Shown piece after piece: positions 15,969 to 24,389 of a stretch of 26,971 nucleotides of DNA. The notes beneath the pieces were generated by a model that worked only from the letters and a program-made list of their open reading frames with translations, was not told where the DNA came from and searched no databases. The stretch is taken from the NCBI GenBank assembly GCA_002298925.1, contig DBMM01000064.1:1-26971 (forward strand), read 5' to 3'. Made by a program: the position numbers and the translations under genes. The first letter of the stretch is position 1. Each line of letters begins with the position of its first letter. Source of the stretch: Geobacter sp. UBA698. GTDB lineage: Bacteria > Desulfobacterota > Desulfuromonadia > Geobacterales > Pseudopelobacteraceae.

Positions 15969-16096
15969 ATATTTACCGTCATGAGCCAACTTGGCAAAAA
16001 ATCTGGCGGATCAAAAAAACGGTGTTATAATTTTAGTGAACGTAACCAGCCCTGCAACATAAAATTGCAGACTTATCTCGATTGACTATCAATTAT

Positions 16097-16124
16097 TTGA
16101 CATAACTTATTTCTACTTTATAAT
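16097..16124 (+). promoter_or_regulatory. Consensus sigma-70 promoter for the NHL-cytochrome operon
   Basis: TTGACA (16097-16102), a 16-base spacer and TATAAT (16119-16124): both hexamers are perfect. A start near 16131 would give a leader of about 290 bases before the NHL gene at 16423. Confidence 0.7.
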
Positions 16125-16265
16125 TTTGTAGCTTTAATTTTATTCCCTTTGTCATGGCAAGCATACTTGCTGCAACTGAATCAATTACAAGCCCACCTCC
16201 TCCTCACCATTCAAAACTGCCGGTTGCCGCAATACATAAACAGCTCAGGTTGCTTTTTGACAATG

Positions 16266-16353
16266 TCACATTAATGGCCTTTGAATGGCGAAACGAGGTT
16301 TCACGCCTATCACTCCGAGCCCCGGCTAAGTTCCAAGCATGCCTATAATGTGA
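16266..16353 (+). ncRNA. Structured 5' leader element of unknown type
   Basis: TCACATTA (16266-16273) pairs perfectly with TAATGTGA (16346-16353), and GGC (16276-16278) with GCC (16341-16343) extends the stem after an internal loop. Inside lies a second hairpin, GGCG-AAAC (16287-16294) with GTTT-CA-CGCC (16298-16307), and a segment containing CCGAGCCCCGGCTAAG. The leader also has GCAAG/CTTGC (16157-16170). I do not recognise a known riboswitch class. It could be an unnamed cis-regulatory RNA or an unstructured leader with chance pairing. Confidence 0.35.
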
Positions 16354-16422
16354 ACTTTTAAAACTATAAAACAGCGTAATGGATTCAAGGGCCAAGAATT
16401 ATTAATTTCAGGAGGTGTTCGT

Positions 16423-17643
16423 ATGTTCGCTCGTTTGTTGAAAGTCTTAATAAAAAATGCGGTTTTCTGTCTGGCCCTGCCGGTTATTTCAATGGCAAGC
16501 GTCTCACTAGCAGCCACAGTACCCGCGGTGACAGTTCTGACCCCCCCGATTACGAAGGGCCTTGGTTTGCCGCTGCGAGTTGCCATTGACTCGAGCGGCA
16601 ATATTTTCGTCTCTGATCCACGGATCGGCGGGGTTTCGATGTTGACCTCTGCCGGCCAGAGCTTGCTGGTGCTAAAAACCGACGCGCCCCCCCAAGGGAT
16701 AGCCCTCGACTCTAAAGGAAATCTGGTGGTGAGCCAGGGGGATTCTGTCGTTATCCTCGACCAGAAGGGTACGCTCCTGGGGAGGCTCGGCTCTGGAGTT
16801 GGTCAGTTCAAGAAGGCCAATGGCATTACTATTGATTCTGCCGGGTATATCTATGTCGTTGACAGCTCAGCTGATAACGTCAAAATATTTAATGCCGCAG
16901 GACAGTATGTGCAGACGATTGGCTCCACGGGGAGTGCCCCTGGTCAATTTTCCATGCCTACCGGCATTGCCTACGACAAGTCAGCCAACCAGATTGCGGT
17001 TACCGATACGCAAAACGGTCGGGTACAGTTCTTCAGTACAATCGGGAACTACAGCTTCCTGAAAAGTATCGGCTCATTTGGGACCGCGCCGCTTCAATTC
17101 CGGATGCCTGTTGGTATTTCCTTTGAGTACGATGCTGCGGGCAAGCTGAGCCGCATGTATGTGGCAGATATATTCCAGAACACGATTCAGGTGATAGACC
17201 CGACCGGTAGCGGCACGTTCCTGGCCTATATCGGCAAGAACGGCCTGGCAAACGGCCAACTGATGGTACCAATGGATGTTGCCTTCGACCAGCTTCAGAA
17301 GCGACTCGTTGTTGCCAATGGCTCCGGCTCCCTGAACATGTACGGGATTGACGGTGGCGTGAGCCCCGTCGTTACAGCTTCGCAGACACTGACTGTCGAT
17401 CCGATACCCGCCACCGTCAGAACGGCGAATATAACCATCAGCGGTGCGGTGGATTCGTCTGCGAAGGTCACGGTTTCCACCAATACCACTGCGGTCGCTG
17501 CACCGGTCATCTATACTTCAGCTACCAACTGGAAGTGCAGCTTGAGCCGCCTCGCACCTGGTGACAACATACTGAACGTCACGGCAGTCAAATCAGACGG
17601 CAGAGTCTCAAGGCAAGCGATTGGCATCACCTACACCCCCTGA
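16423..17643 (+). CDS. Secreted NHL-repeat beta-propeller protein
   Basis: The protein has 406 residues with CAGGAGGTG before the ATG. The signal peptide is about residues 1-31, ending ...ASVSLAA. Residues about 45-310 hold roughly six NHL-type blades, for example PLRVAIDSSGNIFVSDPRIG, GITIDSAGYIYVVDSSADNV and MPTGIAYDKSANQIAVTDTQ. Residues about 320-406 form an Ig-like domain. NHL propellers mediate protein-protein contact, and in Geobacter-like genomes such proteins are often encoded beside multiheme cytochromes. With the cytochrome gene only 92 bases downstream and no terminator between, the two are probably co-transcribed and may act together at the cell surface or in the periplasm. Confidence 0.88.
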   Translation: MFARLLKVLIKNAVFCLALPVISMASVSLAATVPAVTVLTPPITKGLGLPLRVAIDSSGNIFVSDPRIGGVSMLTSAGQSLLVLKTDAPPQGIALDSKGNLVVSQGDSVVILDQKGTLLGRLGSGVGQFKKANGITIDSAGYIYVVDSSADNVKIFNAAGQYVQTIGSTGSAPGQFSMPTGIAYDKSANQIAVTDTQNGRVQFFSTIGNYSFLKSIGSFGTAPLQFRMPVGISFEYDAAGKLSRMYVADIFQNTIQVIDPTGSGTFLAYIGKNGLANGQLMVPMDVAFDQLQKRLVVANGSGSLNMYGIDGGVSPVVTASQTLTVDPIPATVRTANITISGAVDSSAKVTVSTNTTAVAAPVIYTSATNWKCSLSRLAPGDNILNVTAVKSDGRVSRQAIGITYTP

Positions 17644-17735
17644 CGATGTGTGTTTAGGCCGGAACGCAGGATCTGCTATGTAGAATCCATAGAAAATATA
17701 GAATGTGATTCAGATAAACCTTTCAGGAGCCAATC

Positions 17736-20700
17736 ATGAAAAAACTATTTTTAGCGATGTTGTTCGTTCTGTTAATGGCATCGGGCGCACTGGCGGTCAC
17801 CTCTCCCCACATGCCCACTCTGGGTTGTCTGGCTTGTCACGTTAACGTGACTCCAGGTAATATCTTGAATGGCATTACCGGCGTCAACAACCTGTGTATC
17901 ACCTGTCATAATCCTTCTCTTATGACAAAAGGTTTCGTCGCTGGTGACATAGCTAATCCGTTCAACTCCACGAATTTGGGGTTGTATGTGGGAGACAAGA
18001 AACAGACTTCCCATAACTGGGCGGCACCGGTGAACGTGCCGGCGGCCGGGGCGGCCACGCCAAATTTAATAAAGAATTCTGCCACCGGGGCTCCTCTCCA
18101 TGCGACCAGTATGGGTGTGATAAGTTGTGCCAGCTGCCATGACAACCACGCCGCAAGCGCTACTAATCCTTATCCTGATCTCTTCCGCTTTCCCAATAAC
18201 AGCGACCAGCTTTGCTTCGACTGCCACCGCTCACGCAACACCACCGACCAGACCAAGGGAACGCACCCGGTTGCGGTCAATTATGCAGCCACGGTAGCCG
18301 CCCATCCGACGGCATTCTACTCGCCGCCCCAGAATGCAAACCCCGCCAACCCGACCTCCGCCATGAAACTGGTGGGCGGCCAGGTAATCTGCTCGACCTG
18401 CCACGGCATCCATTTCACCGATTCAAACTCGAGGACAGTCGATGGCCCAGACTCGGCCGTCTTAGGACTGCTGTCATCATCACAGGGCTACCTGTTGCGG
18501 ACCGACCTGCGGGGCGGGACGGCCAATGCCGTGAACATCTGCACCAACTGCCATGCCGGCAAACTGGCCCATAACCGTAACGGGCAGAATATCCAGTGTG
18601 CCGACTGCCACGCAGGCCACGTTGATCCGGGCGACGGAACAGTCCCCAACGTCTGGCTCGTACGCCGCTACATGAACTACTCGGCAGGGGTAAAGCTGAG
18701 CAGCTACCGCAGGCCGGTTTTCAATCAATATACCGACTCCCGCAGCAATTTTGCCGGAAAAAATGGGGTCTGTCAGGCCTGCCACTTCGTGCCGCCGCCA
18801 GGTGGCAGCTTTCCAGCGGAACATGCCAGCACCGATCCGAATGTCTGCCGCGGCTGTCATGTCCATAACAGTACCGACGGTTCTTTCTCAGCGAGTTGTA
18901 AAAGCTGTCACGGCTTCCCGCCCCAGGCAAATACCGCCGGCGGTCCACTGGGCTACGCCAGTACTGCCAGCTACAACTACGCGACTTCACCGGCCTTCAA
19001 GGACGAGTCCATGACCCCCCACATCGTCCACGCCGGACAAGCACCCTATACCTACGGCTGCTCCGAGTGCCATCTCGGCAACAAGCATGCCACGGGAAAC
19101 TTCCAGCAGGTATTCAACACCAAGACCGGAATTGTCGCGGCAACCGGCGGTGCGGTCCCCACCTACAACATCGCCTCTCCGGGGACCTGTTCCAACGTTT
19201 ACTGCCACAGCAACGGTGCCCCTGCGGGAGGTGGGACGGTCTACAAGTCTCCCACATGGGCTACTGCCAAAGGCAGCATCGTCGGCACGCCTAGCGAGTG
19301 CAGTGCCTGCCACGACGCATCACCTGCAACCAACGCCCATCCGGGTCACCTCAGTTTCGGCTTTGCCTGCGCCTTCTGCCACGCGGCTACGGTCGCTACG
19401 GTCAGCAGTAATACAACCATCAAGGATACCAGCAAGCATGTGAACGGCGTCAAGGACGTGCTATTCTCCGGCACGGCGACCATCGGCGGTACCGGTTCCT
19501 ATGACGGCACAGCCCATACCTGCTCGAACCTCTACTGCCACTCCAACGGGAATCAGGGGGCACTGGTCTACGCCAATCCCGCGGCCTGGAACTCCGGTGT
19601 CAACTACGGCTGCAACGGTTGTCACGGCACCAGCAACACGATCGGCGCGCCCGATTACCCAAACACTACATTGACAGCCAACACCCACGGCCCCCACACG
19701 ACCGGTGCAACAACCACCACCGTCTGCTCCAACTGCCACTTCGCCACCGCCAGTTCGACCACAGGCGGTACCATTGCCGACAAAACCAAGCACTTGAACG
19801 GTGCGGTAGATGTCGTCTTCAATCCTGCCACGGCCGGTTCCACCGCCACCTGGGATCCGGCCACCCGCACCTGCACCAACGTAGTCTGTCACGGCGGCGC
19901 ACCGGCCCAATGGGGCAGCACCGCAGCCTGCCTGACCTGCCACTCCTTTGCCATCAATGGCAGGGCCGCCATCGGCCCGCAGTTCGGAGCCAATTCCCAC
20001 CATGTCCAGGGAACCTCGGTAACGGCAACCAACTGTTATCAGTGCCACTGGGAAGCGAACAGCGACGGCAGCATCAACCACACCCATCACCATTCCAATA
20101 TCCAGGGTGGGCCGGTTGAACTGGTCATCTACGGGGCGGGTTCACGTCCTACGGTGTACAATGCCGGCACTACTGCAATTCCATATACCGCCAATGGTAA
20201 CAGAGCCGAGATCGCAAAAATCAACGACCACTGCCTCGGCTGCCATAGTGACCAGAACAATACCACCATTCCTTTTGGTGATGGGAAAACGCCGAAGTCA
20301 TACGCCTGGGATGGAGCCAGTATCGGTACCAAGTACAAGAGCATTACAACGACTCCGTGGGGTAAGTATGCCGGCGCGAACGTCACCCCCAAGAATACCG
20401 TCACCAAGGCGTTTTCCGCCCATGGCAACGCAGTCAACAACAAGGGTGGCTGGGATCTCACCGAAACATGGACTGACCGCAAGGCCACGGCAAACGTCCT
20501 CTGCTTCGACTGCCACAATTCCCATGGCTCCACTGCGACTGGAACGACCACAAGCTATGCGAGCGCAACGACCAATGGCGGCATCCTGAAAGCCACGACT
20601 GCCGGCAAAGGTGGCTACTCCGTGACCTACCAGCCAGCGGCCGGCGGTTCAGCGGCTGCCCCCTCCCTTAACGCCTACAACGCCGGGGCAGGACTCTGTT

Positions 20701-21755
20701 TCGACTGCCATATGAATCCCAGCGCCACGAACACGCCATGGGGCTATAACAGCACCTTCGGTTCCACCCAGCAGATCCTCGGATACTGGGATTCGGCGTA
20801 TTTCGGCTCCAACACGTTTCCCTCTTCGCAACGCTATCCCTATAAATCTCAACCGAACAAGGGAGGCCACTTCGGCCACTCCTCTTCGCTGACCACCCAG
20901 GTCATGGGGACCATCGGCGGGCTCTGCACCCCGTGTCACGACCCCCATGGCGTCAGCCCGACCCTTGGAGTAAACAACATGAACTACGGCGTACCTCTGC
21001 TCAAAGGGACCTGGATGACCTCGCCATACAAGGAAGACACCTGCCCGAAGGGGGTCAACGAGAGCAGGGGCGCCGTGAATGAGGACGCAGACAGGGTCGC
21101 TTATACGTTTGCCAGCACCCCCGGGTACAACATCGACCAGAATACCTTTGAGACCGGCACCCCTACGACTTCCCGTTTCGGTGGAACCAATCCGGTCTGG
21201 AACTTCAAGTCCACAAAGCGGGCAACCGAGAGCGTCGATCAGTTTGCCGGGCTCTGCATAAAGTGTCATCCAAAGTCGAGCATCGCCCCCACGCCCAACC
21301 CGAATACCCCCAGTGCCTGGAAGTCAGTGGACAGGATCCACAATACGGTCAAGGGATGGGGCACCTATGGGGGGAATGCCAACAATGCGGCCCACTCCTA
21401 CACCTGCGCCAAGTGCCACACGCCGCACAACTCCAATCTGCCGCGGCTGATGGTCACCAACTGCCTTGACTACAGCCACAGAGGTCAGGTGTTTACTGGA
21501 GGACCGGCACCTTCCAGAGTGGCCATCCGGGGTGAAGAAGGCAATGGCGCTGGCGGCTTCCCCGGCGGCGGCAAGATGATCAGGGCCGAGGAGAATGCCA
21601 GCCGTAGAGGCAGCTATTTCTTCAACAGCCCGGCCTGTCACGACACCACCAATAGTGTCGGTTTCCCCGCCAATCAGCTCTGGAACAATAAGACTCCATG
21701 GGGCACTGCCGGTCCTGCCAAGCCTCCGACAAACACAAGTGGGGGGCACGATTGA
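17736..21755 (+). CDS. Giant multiheme c-type cytochrome, up to 26 heme-binding sites
   Basis: The protein has 1339 residues with CAGGAG before the ATG. MKKLFLAMLFVLLMASGALA is a type I signal peptide with no lipobox, so it is exported but not lipid-anchored. I count 23 CxxCH motifs, from Cys31 (CLACH) to Cys1224 (CAKCH), plus three CxxxxCH sites: CSNVYCH (485), CSNLYCH (596) and CTNVVCH (713). The three CxxxxCH sites recur about every 111-117 residues, each in the Geobacter CxxxxCH...CxxCH module (TIGR01904-like). Near the end, SPACH keeps CH but lacks the first Cys. The sequence between hemes is rich in Gly, Ser, Thr and Asn. By family this is a periplasmic or outer-surface electron carrier for extracellular electron transfer. 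I cannot match it to a named Omc protein. Confidence 0.95.
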   Translation: MKKLFLAMLFVLLMASGALAVTSPHMPTLGCLACHVNVTPGNILNGITGVNNLCITCHNPSLMTKGFVAGDIANPFNSTNLGLYVGDKKQTSHNWAAPVNVPAAGAATPNLIKNSATGAPLHATSMGVISCASCHDNHAASATNPYPDLFRFPNNSDQLCFDCHRSRNTTDQTKGTHPVAVNYAATVAAHPTAFYSPPQNANPANPTSAMKLVGGQVICSTCHGIHFTDSNSRTVDGPDSAVLGLLSSSQGYLLRTDLRGGTANAVNICTNCHAGKLAHNRNGQNIQCADCHAGHVDPGDGTVPNVWLVRRYMNYSAGVKLSSYRRPVFNQYTDSRSNFAGKNGVCQACHFVPPPGGSFPAEHASTDPNVCRGCHVHNSTDGSFSASCKSCHGFPPQANTAGGPLGYASTASYNYATSPAFKDESMTPHIVHAGQAPYTYGCSECHLGNKHATGNFQQVFNTKTGIVAATGGAVPTYNIASPGTCSNVYCHSNGAPAGGGTVYKSPTWATAKGSIVGTPSECSACHDASPATNAHPGHLSFGFACAFCHAATVATVSSNTTIKDTSKHVNGVKDVLFSGTATIGGTGSYDGTAHTCSNLYCHSNGNQGALVYANPAAWNSGVNYGCNGCHGTSNTIGAPDYPNTTLTANTHGPHTTGATTTTVCSNCHFATASSTTGGTIADKTKHLNGAVDVVFNPATAGSTATWDPATRTCTNVVCHGGAPAQWGSTAACLTCHSFAINGRAAIGPQFGANSHHVQGTSVTATNCYQCHWEANSDGSINHTHHHSNIQGGPVELVIYGAGSRPTVYNAGTTAIPYTANGNRAEIAKINDHCLGCHSDQNNTTIPFGDGKTPKSYAWDGASIGTKYKSITTTPWGKYAGANVTPKNTVTKAFSAHGNAVNNKGGWDLTETWTDRKATANVLCFDCHNSHGSTATGTTTSYASATTNGGILKATTAGKGGYSVTYQPAAGGSAAAPSLNAYNAGAGLCFDCHMNPSATNTPWGYNSTFGSTQQILGYWDSAYFGSNTFPSSQRYPYKSQPNKGGHFGHSSSLTTQVMGTIGGLCTPCHDPHGVSPTLGVNNMNYGVPLLKGTWMTSPYKEDTCPKGVNESRGAVNEDADRVAYTFASTPGYNIDQNTFETGTPTTSRFGGTNPVWNFKSTKRATESVDQFAGLCIKCHPKSSIAPTPNPNTPSAWKSVDRIHNTVKGWGTYGGNANNAAHSYTCAKCHTPHNSNLPRLMVTNCLDYSHRGQVFTGGPAPSRVAIRGEEGNGAGGFPGGGKMIRAEENASRRGSYFFNSPACHDTTNSVGFPANQLWNNKTPWGTAGPAKPPTNTSGGHD

Positions 21756-21856
21756 TATATTTGGCAACGTTTGGAGAACGATGGTGGATAATCTATCCAG
21801 GTGAGGCATAAGCTGAGAGCATTGCTAGTAACAACAACAGGAAAGGGGGTGAACAC

Positions 21857-21919
21857 ATGAAAAAGCAGACCTATGTGAAGCCGAGAATCGTTGGTTCAGC
21901 AGACGTCCATCCCTGCTGA
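21857..21919 (+). CDS. 20-residue peptide ending in His-Pro-Cys, possible modified-peptide precursor
   Basis: The peptide is MKKQTYVKPRIVGSADVHPC. AAGGGGGTGA lies at 21843-21852, a near-ideal ribosome binding site, and a strong terminator begins 24 bases after the stop. Such signals argue for real translation despite the length. The Y-x-x-P-x-I pattern (residues 6-11) resembles the leader motif read by RRE domains in lasso and related peptide systems. The single Cys is the last residue. No maturation enzyme (radical SAM, B/C protein or transporter) is visible nearby, so the RiPP idea is inference. The stop is TGA directly after TGC, but no good selenocysteine insertion element is visible. It may also be a leader or toxin-type peptide. 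Confidence 0.6.
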   Translation: MKKQTYVKPRIVGSADVHPC

Positions 21920-21942
21920 TACTTCGATAGGCATGAAAAAAT

Positions 21943-21973
21943 TGAGGCCGATCTGATCGGCCTCACCTTTTTT
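21943..21973 (+). terminator. Terminator after the short peptide gene
   Basis: TGAGGCCGAT (21943-21952) pairs perfectly with ATCGGCCTCA (21956-21965) around a 3-base loop, followed by CCTTTTTT. It also ends any read-through from the cytochrome operon. Confidence 0.9.
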
Positions 21974-22117
21974 AACTTCTCATCTAAATTACGGCTGGTT
22001 TGGCGTGTTCATCGATCCGGCCGGCGCTGTCCTGGCCCTCTGGCAGATGAAAGCCGGCGGGTGAGACTAATATCAGCAGGAAAGCGTCAATGGAGCAAGC
22101 CGTTACCGGGTTGACAT

Positions 22118-22143
22118 AAAATAGGCAGAGAAAATAGGCAGAG
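22118..22143. repeat. Two tandem 13-base copies before the DUF2252 gene
   Basis: AAAATAGGCAGAG is repeated exactly at 22118-22130 and 22131-22143, ending four bases before the GTG at 22147. Each copy holds the only purine-rich ribosome-binding-like stretch, so copy-number change by slippage could alter expression. The rest of 21974-22146 shows only a TTGACA at 22111-22116 without a matching -10. Confidence 0.6.
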
Positions 22144-22146
22144 ACC

Positions 22147-23394
22147 GTGGACATGAATAAATCGACAGAATCAAAGTCGACCAAAAGCGTCGTACAATCG
22201 ATCCGAGACTTCAACGCCGGCCGCGATCCCGAGCGGCTTGCCCTCAAGTACCGGGCCATGCGCAAGAGCGCCTTCGGCTTTCTGCGCGGAACCAACCACC
22301 TATTCTGCGAAACCGTTCCGGACTCGCCCCAGCTCCGCAGCGCCCCCGCCGTCTGGTCATGCGGCGATCTCCACATCGAAAACTTCGGCAGCTACAAGGC
22401 AGATAACCGGCTCGTCTACTTCGATATCAATGACTTCGACGACAGCGCCCTGGCCCCCTGCACCTGGGACCTGCTCCGCTTCATGACGAGCGTCCATACC
22501 GCTACTGACTCCATCGGCTTTGACGATGAAGAGGCATCCCGGCTCTGCTCCGTCTTCCTGCGAGCCTACAGCGGCGTCCTGCGGGAGGGAAAAGCCCGCT
22601 GGATCGAGCGGAGCACGGCCCAGGGAATGGTGCAGAAACTCCTCAAAGAGCTGGAGCAGCGCAAGCGGCGCGATTTCCTTGACAGCCGCACAATCCGTCA
22701 TGGCAAGCACCGCAGCATCCGCACCGACAACGGCAAGGCGCTTCCCGTCACCTCGGAAGAGCGGAAAATGGTGTTCGCGTTCATGGCCGGCTTCACTGCG
22801 CAGCAGACGAACCCGGCCTTCTTCACCTTGATCGACGCGGCCCGCCGTGTGGCCGGCACCGGCAGCCTCGGCACCGAGCGCTACATCCTGCTGGTGGAAG
22901 GGAACGGATCACCGGACGATAACTACCTGCTCGACCTGAAGCTCGCTTCCCCCTCCCCTCTCACCCGCCGTTTCGCAGCGCTCCACCCCCATTGGCAGAG
23001 CGAAGCAGAACGGATCGTCTGGACCCAGCACCTGATACAGCCCTACGCTCCCGCGCTCCTGCAGCCGGTGGCAATGGAGGGACGCCCGCTGGTCCTGAAG
23101 GAACTCCAGCCGTCCGCAGACAAGGTGCAGCTCGACCAGTGGAACGGAAAGGTCGGACGACTTGAAGAGCTGATGACCACCATGGGGGAGATCACAGCCT
23201 GGGGCCACCTCCGGGGGAGCGGCCGCAAGGGCGCGGCTGTCGCCGACGGGCTGATCGACTTCGGAGAGGATGGTTCGTGGTCGGAGCCCCTGGCAGCCAT
23301 GGCGCGGGTATGTGCCGGGCAGACCAGGCAGCAGTGGGAGGAGTTCTGTGCAGGCTGCGCAGCGGGTGGCTGCGAGGTGCAGACAAAAGAATAA
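22147..23394 (+). CDS. DUF2252 family protein
   Basis: The protein has 415 residues from GTG 22147; an ATG two codons later (22153) is equally possible. The DUF2252 hallmarks are visible: RDFNAGRDPERLALKYRAMR, SAFGFLRGTNHLF, SCGDLHIENFGSYKADNRLV, then FDINDFDDSALAPCTWDLLR, and late KELQPSADKVQL and EITAWGHLRGSG. The GDLHIENFG and NDFDD pair looks like the catalytic and metal-binding residues of the protein-kinase-like/aminoglycoside-phosphotransferase fold, so a kinase-like activity is plausible. The substrate is unknown and that function is inference. No signal peptide, so cytoplasmic. It is not obviously coupled to either neighbour. Confidence 0.88.
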   Translation: MDMNKSTESKSTKSVVQSIRDFNAGRDPERLALKYRAMRKSAFGFLRGTNHLFCETVPDSPQLRSAPAVWSCGDLHIENFGSYKADNRLVYFDINDFDDSALAPCTWDLLRFMTSVHTATDSIGFDDEEASRLCSVFLRAYSGVLREGKARWIERSTAQGMVQKLLKELEQRKRRDFLDSRTIRHGKHRSIRTDNGKALPVTSEERKMVFAFMAGFTAQQTNPAFFTLIDAARRVAGTGSLGTERYILLVEGNGSPDDNYLLDLKLASPSPLTRRFAALHPHWQSEAERIVWTQHLIQPYAPALLQPVAMEGRPLVLKELQPSADKVQLDQWNGKVGRLEELMTTMGEITAWGHLRGSGRKGAAVADGLIDFGEDGSWSEPLAAMARVCAGQTRQQWEEFCAGCAAGGCEVQTKE

Positions 23395-23641
23395 GGGAAT
23401 TATACTGGCCGCTAAAAGGACTGCTTCAGATATGTCCATGTAGAAAATCGAGAATTGCTGTCGGTTGAGACCTGGCTGCAGCACTATTTATTAACACATT
23501 ACAATCCACAGCTTGCGCCGATGTCATTGGCTGTTATAGTAGATATATCTTTTTTTCTGGACACACTACCACCAATAAACAGCGCCAGAAAGGAGTCGGC
23601 TGCCTATAGCCTGATCGTGATCTGCATTCCCGGGAGGGAAC

Positions 23642-24325
23642 ATGGAATCTCATTTGGAGGAAAAGAGGACCAACATCCTCATCAACCTCTCCAGCCTGCT
23701 CCTCTGCCAGGCAATGCAGGAACTGCTGAGCAGAGAACCTGATACATATCATACGGTTGTGGCTGTCGACATTGACACCGTGGAACAGTTCGAACCAGAT
23801 AAAATACTGGTAGACGCAAACACCCTGCCCCTGAACCACCTTTCCCGCTGGCCTGACGCTAAACTGATCCTCATCGACACCGGCCTGTCGGAGGAAGATA
23901 TCATCGCCATCCTGATCAATCACAAACTCTGTGGGGTCATCTCGACCGAAACGGAATTTCAGCTTTTCCGGAAGGCGCTCAATGCGATTGAAACCGGTCA
24001 GGTCTGGATAGAAAACAGCAAACTCAAGGCACTCATACACAGCCAAATCCAGCATCCCAAAGCGCTTGCCCACGAAACACTCAGCAAAAAAGAGCGTGAG
24101 ATAGTGCTGCTCGTAGCCGGAGGGCTCAAGAACAAGGAAATCGCTGAAAAGCTCGGTATCAGCGAGCAGACCGTCAAGGCGCACCTGAGCCGAATCTTCA
24201 GAAAGGTCAACGTGACCTGCCGCTCCCAACTCGTCCCGCTCGCCCTCGCCTTCAAAGTCCCCCTTTCCCAGCAACTCCCATCCCTGCCGTTCTCAGAGCC
24301 TGTCAGGCCCCATAATTCTATTTGA
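23642..24325 (+). CDS. LuxR-type response regulator with degenerate receiver
   Basis: The protein has 227 residues with GGGAGGGAA before the ATG. Residues about 10-130 have the receiver-domain pattern: ILINLSSLLLCQAMQELLS, then PDKILVDANTLP with Asp58 at the phosphoacceptor position. The N-terminal acidic pair is absent and the usual Lys near residue 103 is replaced (GVISTETE), so phosphorylation is doubtful. Residues about 143-206 form a GerE/LuxR helix-turn-helix: TLSKKEREIVLLVAGGLKNK, then EIAEKLGISEQTVKAHLSRI. It is a DNA-binding regulator. No kinase gene is adjacent. The following S53 peptidase gene is a possible target. Confidence 0.88.
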   Translation: MESHLEEKRTNILINLSSLLLCQAMQELLSREPDTYHTVVAVDIDTVEQFEPDKILVDANTLPLNHLSRWPDAKLILIDTGLSEEDIIAILINHKLCGVISTETEFQLFRKALNAIETGQVWIENSKLKALIHSQIQHPKALAHETLSKKEREIVLLVAGGLKNKEIAEKLGISEQTVKAHLSRIFRKVNVTCRSQLVPLALAFKVPLSQQLPSLPFSEPVRPHNSI

Positions 24326-24389
24326 TCCGTCATGACTGTATTCATCTTGATGCAGGCACCCGGTCATACACCAGGATGACCGTCGGCAA

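Noticed and set aside
16154..16348. 64-residue open frame in the leader of the NHL gene
   Set aside because: No ribosome binding site before the ATG, no recognisable domain, and it overlaps the predicted structured element; probably chance.
18100..20560. Long minus-strand frames inside the cytochrome gene
   Set aside because: They are antisense by-products of a GC-rich, Gly/Thr/Ser-rich coding sequence and have no ribosome binding sites or domains.
21984..22376. 130-residue minus-strand frame upstream of the DUF2252 gene
   Set aside because: Half of it lies antisense to the well-supported DUF2252 gene and it has no family features.
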